Shown piece by piece: positions 11,516 through 21,013 of a DNA stretch of 62,446 nt. A model generated the notes under the pieces. The model searched no databases and was not told where the DNA came from. It saw only the letters and a program-made list of their open reading frames with translations. This DNA is from Grammothele lineata (Eukaryota > Basidiomycota > Agaricomycetes > Polyporales > Polyporaceae), in the NCBI GenBank assembly GCA_002150815.3, contig NDFF03000153.1, forward strand, positions 1 through 62,446, in the 5' to 3' direction. Every line of letters begins with the position of its first letter. Within the stretch, counting starts at the first letter, position 1. The position numbers were made by a program, and so were the translations under genes.

Positions 11516-12458
11516 ATGGCGGACAATCGGAGTGGAAAATTCTACTGTGGGTGCAGCATATGCGAGAAGAAAGGCATCTTTGAGTGGTCCTATGCTACTT
11601 GGTACAACCACCTTCCGACATACGAAGCCGATGTTGCATCTGGGAGGGTACGGCCTCGGGACCCCTCTTTGCGTGTCCCTCGTGCTCGCGCAGACAAGCG
11701 GCTCCGTCAAGACGAAGTCCAGCCACGAAATGTGCGACAACGCGCCAACTCCAATGGCCCTAGTAGTGCAGGAACATCTAGACAAGATGAAGCACTCGAC
11801 CACCCTGATAGAACTCCCCCTGGATCCCCTCCGTTTTCCGGGCTACCCCTCCCACATCCTCCGTCACCGCAACACTCTTTGCCCGGGCCTCTGCGACCTC
11901 CACTTTTGCCTCCGCCTCCGCCTCCACCTCCACCTCCGCCCCCGCCGAATCCGCCCCCGCCTCCACCTCCGCCCCTGCCTCTGCCTCTGCCGCCACCGCT
12001 GCCTCTGCCGCCTCTGCCACCCCCGCCAGAAAGCGACAATGATATCCCCTTCGAAGATACAGAAACGTCCACAATCGAGTCCATCCAAGTTGCGCTTGAC
12101 TTCATTCATGCGCTCGAGAACAATCCTCGCCTTGCTGACAGCAATCTGGATCCCGAGACGATCGACCGCTTGCATCACCCACCCACGTCCGTGCCAACCC
12201 TCTCGGCTGACGAGAAGCTTTCAATTAAGCTGTACCTCGCATGCACCTCTGATGGGGCCGAGAAAATCTATGATGAAGTGCGCACTGCGATTTTAGAGCA
12301 TCATCCTGAGGACAGCATCCTCTCGTTGTATCAGGTAATGTAGTACCTAGATGTACCTTATTTTCGCTATCTAAATTGATTGTACAGGTCAAGAAAAAGG
12401 TGGCCGAAGTATCTGGCATCACAGCACTTCTGAACGACATGTGTCCGAACAGCTGCAT
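11516..12458 (+). pseudogene. Tnp2-type CACTA transposase, 5' part (interrupted by the inner element)
   Basis: Exons 11516-12334 and 12388-12458. The start MADNRSGKFYCGCSICEKKG, with its Cys cluster, is the usual N-terminus of fungal Tnp2 transposases. A long Pro-rich tract follows (about residues 120-180, from CCN repeats at 11900-12030), then an alpha-helical region. Exon 2 ends in DMCPNSC, exactly where the family continues with AYTGP. At 12459 the inner element begins inside the next codon. The 3' part resumes at 31455 in the same frame, and together the parts encode 1054 aa. The gene itself has no other lesion, so it was disrupted by the insertion rather than by slow decay. Confidence 0.85.
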
Positions 12459-12476
12459 CATCAGCAATAAATTCAC
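12459..12476 (+). repeat. Left terminal inverted repeat of the inner transposon (18 bp)
   Basis: CATCAGCAATAAATTCAC, with inverted partner CATCAGCAATTAATTCGC at 31452-31435. The CAT just outside also has an ATG partner on the right, so the apparent repeat extends to 21 bp. I place the end where an AT duplication and the reading frame both fit. Confidence 0.8.
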
Positions 12477-12539
12477 AGCCATTTTTTCGCCTTGTGATCA
12501 CCTTGTAGGCTCTTGTCCGCCCTTATCCGCATGTATGAA

Positions 12540-13390
12540 GGCTTGATATATGGGGAAAAAATCTGAGTCAAACTTAAACTGTCTGTACTGGCCTGTTTGA
12601 GGGGTTGGATGCAGGATGCTCAGAGTTTTTCAAGGCAGCTACAGGGCCTCAGCTAGGTTCACATAGTTCATCATAAGTCTTACCCAGACATTTAGTACAG
12701 TAATATGTGCCAGCCGGAAGGGCGCATCAGACATTCAATACTGTACACAGGCCATTAAGATGATGAAGGAATTGAAATTAGTGAGTTAAGACTCTCGGGA
12801 TGGCCAGACTATATTGCACCATAGTTTGACTTAAGACGTACAGAATGGTTATGCACAGTAGGGCGTATCAGTGCTCAGATGAACAAGTAGTTTAAGGTCA
12901 CATACAGTCGATAATCCAGACCTACCAGCTTATTCCAAGGATGTCTAGTTTACATGGACATGTCCAGAATTCAGGCCACCAAGATGATCATCAGACCAGT
13001 GTGACTATAAGAGAGCCCTGATAGCAGACGTACTAAGACGGCTTCATCTTCAGGACTCATCAGACTGCCATAGACAGCTAAGCCACATAAAGCCTGTAAA
13101 GGCACATTCAGGCATTATAATAGCCCAGCGACATAGGTCGTTCAGATTCATCCAGACCGCAGAGCAACCAGCTCACAAAGACCGTTCATATGCGCACAGG
13201 CCGTTCTTACGCGCACAGGCCGTTCTTATGCGCACAGGCCGTTCTTATGCGTTCAGACTCTTCAGGCGCATTCAGGCGTTTCAGGCCTATCAGACCGAAC
13301 GCTTGAACAAGACAAAACACAGATGCAATACAGAGGAGTAATACGTAACCAGTACGAACCAGCAGGCTCACAGAGCGAAAAGTAGTCATT
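12540..13390 (+). repeat. Left subterminal repeat region of the inner transposon
   Basis: Many short copies of CAGAC/CAGGC-type words (ATCAGAC, CCAGACC, TTCAGAC, CACAGGCC) are spaced every few tens of bases. Three 19-bp direct repeats (GCGCACAGGCCGTTCTTAY) lie at about 13192-13251. Reverse-complement words (GTCTGA, GCCTG) recur at the right end. Such arrays are transposase-binding regions in plant CACTA elements. No gene is supported between 12540 and 13829. Confidence 0.65.
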
Positions 13391-13829
13391 CAGCTAGGGG
13401 GCAGGGGCGAAAGCAGGGACATCGTCTATCACAAACAGTGGGGCGGATACAGCAGCGAGCAATGATACGGGATTCAGACCGGTAAAGACGACGGTACAGG
13501 GATATGGGAGCAGGGGAGAACGAAAGCGACGCAGCGGGCACGGGGCAATAGCAATCATGATGCAGAGATGACAAGCGTTCAGTAGCAGCGAGCGTAACGG
13601 CATGAGGGGCGACGAGACCGATGGGGTATTGGTTCCTTGCGACGATGATGGGCGGCGTGCTGGCAGAAGCCCGTGATAACGTGCAGCATGCAGCCGTTGG
13701 CCCTGTCGACAGCGTAGACCACCAATGCAGGGGCTGGTCAGCCGCTGCCGCAAGTGGAAGCCGGCAAGCTGGGGGTGAAGAACGTCAGCACCGCTAGATA
13801 CCGATATCCGCCACGCCTACCCGCTGCAA

Positions 13830-16800
13830 CTAGTCGTCGTCGTCGACCAGGTCTTTGAAAGTGAAGCCGGTGGGGAGCCAAGGCACCGTCAAGGCCGACC
13901 GCCCGGGATCGGCCGCGCCCGGGTTCTGGGAACCGGGCATGCGATCGCGAGCTGCCTGGTAGGCCGCCTCGATGACGGCCGTCTTGCGCGCCTGGATGGA
14001 CCCAACAAGATCCAACGTCTGTCGTAAAATCTCCGGCCCACCAAATATGGACTTGGCGCCGGTTACGGGATCTGGGTGGACGGCCCATCGCTTGTTACGC
14101 TTGTTTTTTGTCTCGTTCGCGGGTCTCTGAGGTCTGTAGACAAGATTAGCGGCCCAGAGACCGCACCCACGATTGCCCTGTGAAAGGCGTGAGCGGTTGG
14201 GGATACTAACGACATGCGGACGGTACGTACCGCCACACCAGCGATGGCCAATGCACCGATAGGAGCCTTCACCTTCTCCTCGTATCCTGGGACAGGGAGC
14301 GCGCCTTTAGTCGCCTCAATATGGGCCATCACTGGGCCCTGCACGAATGGGCTCTTCAACATGCCCTATAGCGACGGTCAGCGGGATGATGGCACGGGAG
14401 CGTGCATGCGGGTCAACCGGCCTTCTTTTGAGTCGACCAAGGGTCCTCGTAGAGGACCTGGTACGACGTGATAAGCTGCGCAAGGAACGTCCGAGACTTC
14501 TCGGTGGTTTGGAGCTTCGCGCCGTTGGCCTTGATCCAATTGCCCGTCGCCTCAATGCCGGCGTAGCCGATTTGCGTTCGCCATTCGTACACCCGCTGCA
14601 TGATCTGTGTACGGTTTGACATGATTGAGGAGCAACCCTGAAATGGCGACGGAGCACTTACATGCTTGAAATAGACATCTCCCTCGACGATGGCGTGAGG
14701 GATGGCCGGACCGTGTGGACCATCGCTGCCATAAACCACATCCCACGCAGCCTGAGCCATCGCGACTGGGACGGGCCCCCAAGGGTTGTCCACCGTGCCG
14801 TAGATGGATAGGAGGGTGGGAAGGAGCATGCCCCTCCACCTGTTCCTAGCCTTGACGTTCTCCGGCAGTGAGCCGATCGCGACGTTAGCACCGTCCCCTG
14901 CAACTACGATGGGCTGGGGGATATAACCGTTAGAGAGTACATGCTATGGAGCAGGGGCTTACCTCGTCTTGAGTGCCAGCCGCCACGGCCTGCTCCTGGC
15001 CGCCGGCCGCCATGACCTCCTCCATGTTGAACTCGATCCCCTCGCCCTCGCCCTCCTCCTCGCCCTCCTCGCCCTCCTCCTCGCCCTCCTCCTCGCCCTC
15101 CTCTTCCTCTTCCTCCTCCCCCTCGTCCTCCTCGTCCTCCTCGCCCTCGTCCTCCTCCTCGTCCCCGTCTTCTTCGTCCTCCGCATCACCATCGCTCTGA
15201 CCCTCGACGTACTCCCCATCATCGCCATCGGGCTGCTCGTCGCTCGAGTCGTTAGAGATATCGATGACCCCAAGGCTCCGGGGCGGTGCGCGGTATGGGG
15301 GGTCGATGTCCATGTCGTCCGCCGGGTTGATCGATGTCATCAGCTGTTGAGAACGCTTCAGCTCTGAGGCCTCCGCAGCGAGAGCAGCGAAGCCGTTAAT
15401 CTGGCGCTCCGGCACGGAGGCCACCCTACGCTTGCGAACGGTGCCTGGCGTTTCAGTAGCGGCGCGGCCACGCCCCTTGCCTGCCGATGCACTAGAGGCG
15501 ACAGACTGGGCTCGAGACGGGGCGGGGGCGGAGAAGACGTCTCGTATCATAGCCTGGGACGGGGCTCGGGTAGAGGCAGGGGCTGAGGATGCGGCGTGGG
15601 CCTTGGCCTTGGCAGTGGACTTGGGCTTAGACGCCGTGGATGCCGTCGCCTTCGGAGGATTCTTCTTCTTAGGAGGGAGGACGGGCTCAGCCTCCTCGAT
15701 CTTGATGATGCCCTAAACCGACGTTAGCGTGATCAGATGTATGGCGCAAAGCTGCACGGATGCGTACCATCGTTGTCGACGTGTGGATGGGGGCGGAGAC
15801 CGTACCCTTACGGGCCAAGGACGAGGGGGCAGTCTTGCGGGTCGGAGCCGAGGCGGCGCCCTTGCGAATAGGGGTCGGGCGCGGGAGCTCGATGAACTGG
15901 AAGGAGTCGACGTCTTCATCGTCGCCCTCACCCTCGGATTGCACGTACCCGCCCTCTACAACGTCGATGGGCCTTAGAGACGACGAATCGTCCTTGCTCT
16001 TGCTCTTGACCTTTTTCTTACTATTGAAGGCAAAGGGCGTGAAAAGAACGATGGGCGTAGAGGGGGCGCGTCGAAGGGTAATCATATCGGGGGGTGCAGA
16101 TGCGGAGCGTTGTGGTGTATGGGTGCTGTCGTCGTTAGCAAGATCGTGGACGAGAGGGGGCGGCGAACACATACGTGGCGGGGATCACGTGCCCTCCGGA
16201 GGTTCCAATCGATAACTCCGCGCGCGCCTGGGCAACACTGGCGCGGATATTGGGCTCAAGAGCGTTGGCGGAGGGCGCAGCCTTGGGCTTCTTTGGAGCG
16301 GTGGCATTTTTTGCTTTTTGCTTGGTCTTGGTCTTCTTGGGGGGCGGCTTCACGGGGGACTCACTGAGCCCGGTGAGTGCAGACTCACTGGAGTCGGCGT
16401 CGGAGCCATCCTGCCCCGGGCCGGGGGTTGGTGCCTCCTCGGGGATGTCGTCCATGGCGGGCTCACCGCGCTTGCGTTTTCCCCCCTTGCTCTTGTTCAT
16501 GGTCGGAGTTTCGCTGCCAGTGCCGCTTCGGATGAGGAGGCCCATCGTAGGGGGTTGAAACCCCGTGCGCGCAGCCACTCGCGCGGCCTGAGCCTGCTGA
16601 ACCCTTAGCTCCGCCGCCGCTATCGCCTGGGCCTCTTGACTTGGGGCAGCAGCCGCCTGGGAGGCTTGGCTTGAGGCAGCGACCGCCTTGGTCCCCCTAC
16701 CTCTGCCCCTGCCCCCGCCTCTGCCCCCGCCTCGAGCCTTACCGTTCCCTGCCTCTCTGTCGCCGCCCGATGCTACCTCCGCCTCCACTTCCTTCCCTTT

Positions 16801-16875
16801 ATCCTTAGCCCTTCCCTTGCCTCTTCCCTTGCCATCACCGGCGGCAGCGCCGGAGGCTCGGCTCCTCTTGGGCAT
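13830..16875 (-). CDS. Transposon accessory protein, acidic and Lys-rich (function unknown)
   Basis: Proposed exons (minus): 16875-16175, 16125-15768, 15712-14963, 14913-14662, 14604-14422, 14365-14231 and 14177-13830, giving 908 aa. An upstream in-frame ATG at 16923 would add 16 residues; MPKRSRASG at 16875 looks the better start. The first 330 residues are basic and low complexity (Gly/Arg and Lys runs). At about residues 540-590 there is an almost pure Glu/Asp stretch. The C-terminal 300 residues are ordered-looking (NVKARNRWRG, YGTVDNPWGPV, AAWDVVYG, QRVYEWRTQIGYAGIEATGNW, SRTFLAQLITSY) and resemble a protein I recall as accompanying basidiomycete CACTA elements. No enzymatic motif is seen. 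The donor after exon 5 is uncertain: only a GC donor keeps frame. The acidic and basic blocks suggest DNA or chromatin contact, as an inference. Confidence 0.7.
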
Positions 16876-17021
16876 GTCGACTTCGCCCGGATGGGCGTTG
16901 CGCGAAGAAGCCCGCAGCTGCATGCTCGTCGGTTGTATACGGGTGTTGGCGGGAGGATGGGCGGTAATAGGGGGCGAGAGAAAAGAGGCGAGGGGCGATG
17001 GCCGAGGGGTGAGGGGCGAGG

Positions 17022-17190
17022 GGTGAGAGGCGAGGCGAGAGGCGAGAGACGAGAGACGAGAGGCGAGAGGCGAGAGACGAGAGGCGAGAGACGAGAGACG
17101 AGAGGCGAGAGACGAGCAACGAGCGACGAGCGATGAGCGACGAGCGATGAGCGACGAGCGATGAGGGGCGAGGGGCGAGGGGCGAGGGGC
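17022..17190 (+). repeat. GA/GC-rich minisatellite
   Basis: Degenerate tandem copies of GAGAGGCGAGAGACGA-like units (about 7-16 bp) drift into GCGACGAGCGATGA and GAGGGGCG units. The strand is strongly purine-biased. It lies just upstream of the accessory gene start. Confidence 0.85.
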
Positions 17191-17649
17191 CGAGGATGTG
17201 GGGTGAAGGGTTAAAAAGCTCGGTGCATGCTGGCAGGGCGAGGCAGGGCAGGGCGTGGAGTAGGGACGAGGTAAGACGTACTAGAGTCCGACACCGGCTA
17301 GGAACGCGACTGGCGCCCATTGAGCGTCTTCTTCCGTTTCGGGGCCTGGAGTGTAGGGCGGGATTCCCGAGATATGGCGGTAAACTCGCGAGGCATGTAG
17401 ACCGGCATGACACGCGAATGAACTCGTCCCTCCTTGGTACTGCAGGACGCACGCTGGGAATCAGGAAGTAACGCGCCCGAGTGCAGAGTCACGTTACCGC
17501 GACCGCACGTTACCGCGGACGCGTCGGACGCGACGCGATCACGTGCCTGTCAACAAGTAACAAATATACCCCCGCCCTCCCGAGTCCCTGCTAAATGGTA
17601 CATGGTACCTTTCGCACCCCCGCTACCCGGTGGCCCCATCGTACCGCAC

Positions 17650-18037
17650 ACAAACCCCTCCAAAGCGCGAGCGGCCGCACGTCGATACGCGCCCCTGCCA
17701 TCCGGCGGCCGCTCGCACCACTATCCCTCCCTCCGTCCCTCCAAATCGCGAGCGGCCGTACGTCGAAACGCGCCCCTGCCATCCGGCGGCCACTCGCACC
17801 ACTATCCCTCCCTCCGTCCCTCCAAATCGCGAGCGGCCGTACGTCGAAACGCGCCCCTGCCATCCGGCGGCCGCTCGCACCACTATCCCTCCCTCCGTCC
17901 CTCCAGATCGCGAGCGGCCGTACGTCGAAACGCGCCCCTGCCATCCGGCGGCCGCTCGCACCACTATCCCTCCCTCCGTCCCTCCAGATCGCGAGCGGTC
18001 GTACGTCGAAACGCGCCCCTGCCATCCGGCGGCCTGC
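17650..18037 (+). repeat. 81-bp tandem repeat, about 4.7 copies
   Basis: The word CGCGAGCGG recurs at 17666, 17747, 17828, 17909 and 17990, an exact 81-bp period, and the units differ at only a few positions. Each unit contains CGTACGTCGAAACGC-like and CCATCCGGCGGCC words and a CCCTCCCTCCGTCCCTCC pyrimidine tract. CpG density is high. It sits between divergent genes about 0.7 kb upstream of the TET/JBP-like gene. Confidence 0.93.
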
Positions 18038-18752
18038 TCGCGCCGCGGAGAACGGTACCACGCCCCGCCCTCGAGCGGTAGCGTCATGTCGACGCTCCTG
18101 CGAACGCTTGCTAACGTTTCTACCGTAGAGTTGGGGGCTTTGGCCCGCGCGACCAATATGGTGGCCCCTTCGTATGGCGCGGTAGTAGGAAACGGGGGTG
18201 CGTACCATAGGTAAGAGCCAACACACTTTAAAGGCCAACCGTCTCGATAGGGGTTTCTTGAGCGGCGAGCGTAGTAAATTCCTGAGAGGGCGCGTGTGTA
18301 CATGGTAGAATAGACATTGGCGAAGGAGGAGGAGGCGACGGCGGTAGCGGTAGCGGTGGAGGCACAGGTAGATGTACTTAGCAGTGGGGGTGGCGGCGGT
18401 ACCTTCACAGAGGCGGGTAAGGAGGCCAACGGGATTGGCGGTGGGACAATCTCAATCGTAATCGCAGCCGCCGCTGCAGTTGGTGCTGGGCGTGGGTTGA
18501 TTCAGAGGGAGCTGAGCCGGACTAGCAGCGAGACGGATGGGACGAGCAGAGGAGGCAGCAACCGGGGGCGAAGGCGGACGCGCTGACGTCGCGCGCCGGG
18601 TAACCCGGACCGGTTATGGTAGCGCCTTGGCAAGTTGCGCCAGAACGCTAAGTCCGAATCATCCGCCACACGCCCTCTGCTCCGCTCTATCCTCTCGCCC
18701 CCCGCCCCCCGGCCCCCGCTCCATCGCGTTCAGTACGACGCATCCAGCAGGA

Positions 18753-20681
18753 ATGTCCAAGCGAGCGCGTTCCCCGGCGACGCCCTCCCGTCAGTGATCC
18801 TGTACGTTCGCGGGACTAAATATGCTCACTTTCTCCGAACGCTATAGCTCGGCGCGCACCCGTGCAGCCCTCAGCGCAGGCCCCGGTACGTAGCCGCACA
18901 TCCCATATCACACATTCAGCAACTTACAGGCCTTCTAGGCGCCACGCGGGACTCGCTCCGGCAAGACCTACTCCCCCTATGCCGAGTCCCCGATCCTGGT
19001 GAACGAAAACTTCGACATCGACCCCTTGTTGGAGGCCGCCGTGCAAAGGCACCTCTCCGCGGATACAGAGGGCGAGCGAGATGTATTTCTAGGGCCTACG
19101 GGCATGGATGACACAGGTACGTGACATACCGAGACAATGAGACCCCTTCCTTATTCCCCTCCTCCCTCTACGCCCCTCAACATTTGATAACTATGAACGC
19201 CGCCGCTTGGCTATCCTGAAGCCCACCCCAATGCCATCGCCTCACCCCATGAAGCCGGCTCCGCTCCAGCTACGCCCCCGTCGTCGAATGCGTCTCTTCC
19301 ACAGCGACCCATGACGCCGCCCGTAGATTTCTCCGCCCCATCGGGCGGCATAGAGGCTGCAAGATCCAGAGGCCGTAGCAAGCAATATTTTCAGAAGAAG
19401 CGCGACGCCAAACGAGGGGCCAATCCTTCCAAGCCGAAGCACGTCGCTTTACGTCGGGCATGCGCAGCAGAACCGATTGTTGCAAACGTCTCAATCGGAT
19501 GTCCGGCCGAACAGGGGGAATCCGCCACAGAGTCGCAGGCCTCCGCCATTAGTCTCGACCGCCCCCATTTCCCTATCGCGAAGTCGTACTGGCAGGGCGT
19601 AAATCGGCCGCAAGAGTCCGGCGGCGGGACGCTTGATCGACTGAGGGCCGAGGGCTTTGGTTACGTGGAATGGAAGGGGCAGTAAGTTCCTGCATTACTC
19701 TCCCCCCGCTGGGCTGAGCACCCTTTTGCTAGGGACTCGCATCCCCTGGTAGAGCGGACCTATGGCAAGATCATAGGGTGTCTGGCGGGCTCCCCAACCG
19801 CGAGCAGTTGGACGGAGGTGCATAAAGGGGCCTGTAGCGACTTCGAAAAGGCCCGCGAGAGCCTTGATGCTACGGGATGCGAGTACGATCACCGCCGCGG
19901 TCCATTTTGGGCCATTAACTCGGGCGAGTCGTACGGTGCTGGACAGTCGGTAGGCAAATGTATTGTATTGTATTGTCGCCGGCCGGCTGAATCTAGCCAG
20001 GTTCCCAGCAACGTCCTTCTGAATAAGCAGAACCGTCAAGCGATGGACGGCCTTCTCAGCAGCAGCAACGTCAGGCGCATCGCAGGCTTCCAGGACAGTA
20101 AGTTTCATTGCGAACGTCTTCATCGGGCATTCCTGACCTTCGCCGGTCTGCAAGGCGCATTCAAACTATGGGCGCCGAGACTTCACCAATACTACAGCGA
20201 CACGCTCGAGCAGCTCAATTCGCATCATCCTCAACTTCGTCGCAACTTCGATCATTCAGTGTTCGCCGCTGCGACTGCTAACCTAGGCCCGAAGACCGTC
20301 ACCCGACTGCATATCGACCATCTGAACCTGCCAAACGGTTGGTGCGCCATCACAGCCCTCGGGCGATACGATCCGACGCGTGGGGGTCACCTTGTCCTCT
20401 GGGACCTCAAGCTCATCATCGAGTTCCCCCCCGGTGCGACCGTTCTCATTCCCTCTGCAATCTTCAAGCATTCGAACCTCCCTATCGCCGACAACGAGGT
20501 GCGCTACTCGTTCACGCAGTACACGGCCGGCGGTTTGTTTCGGTGGGTTGCCAACGGGTTCCAATCTCAGAAGTCCTTTGACGCCGGGGGCCAGAAGTCC
20601 GAGAGTGGTGAGGCTCGGTGGATGAAGGGCATGGAGCTTTTCAGCACCATGGAGGAACTAGCCCGGATGGCGGCGTTGTAG
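18753..20681 (+). CDS. TET/JBP-like 2-oxoglutarate/Fe(II) dioxygenase
   Basis: Exons 18753-18789, 18848-18885, 18939-19116, 19222-19681, 19733-19949, 20001-20097 and 20155-20681 give 517 aa. The C-terminal third is the recognisable part: HxD at His395/Asp397 (TRLHIDHLNLPNGWCAITALG), then GGHLVLWDLKLIIEFPPGA, the distal His448 (FKHSN) and Arg459 (VRYSFTQY), ending in AGGLFRWV. This is the double-stranded beta-helix of the fungal TET/JBP family, which oxidises 5-methylpyrimidines in DNA. Those genes are expanded in mushrooms and reported next to DNA transposons. The N-terminus is basic (MSKRARSP; GRSKQYFQKKRDAKRG) and likely contacts nucleic acid. Introns 5 and 6 lack stops, so they were placed by splice signals and family alignment. 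The exon 1 donor (GTCAGT) is chosen to keep frame. All iron and cosubstrate ligands are present. Confidence 0.85.
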
Positions 20682-21013
20682 AATCGATACGCTCCGTATC
20701 TAGACGCTCCTTATTACAATTCAACATAGCCTCCCTTCTCTTCCCTTCCCTTCCTTTGCATGATGACGGCTCACGAGAAACGGCCCTTGAATGCCTCGCA
20801 TCGTGCGCCCATCATGCCTGCCACTTATGCTCCTGCCCTTGAACCTACAGAGCATCAAGACCGCCGCCGCATAGATGTTCGTATAACGGGTGAGCATCGC
20901 CCTCAACTGGATGCCCGATGCACTACTTATACCCTCAGCGAGACTAAGCAACCCCATACCGCTCAACCCTTCCAAATCCTGACGCCTCTTCTGAAACCAA
21001 CGTCCTCCTGATC
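20682..21013. other. Short spacer between the dioxygenase and transposase genes
   Basis: The two genes are in tandem with only 332 bp between them. I see no further gene; it must hold the terminator of one and the promoter of the other. Confidence 0.5.

Larger units (their letters stand above)
16876..18752. other. Divergent control region between the accessory and TET/JBP-like genes
   Basis: No gene is supported in these 1.9 kb. The region holds the GA-rich minisatellite, the 81-bp array and, from 18041, GC-rich unique DNA. Long frames across the array (17434-18429, both strands) are products of the repeat unit being a multiple of three. Confidence 0.6.

Noticed and set aside
17650..18037. 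CRISPR-like array
   Set aside because: The 81-bp units are contiguous, without unique spacers, in a eukaryotic transposon; it is a plain tandem repeat.
17434..18429. Repeat-containing proteins on both strands over the 81-bp array
   Set aside because: Open in several frames because the unit is divisible by three; no start context, no splice support.
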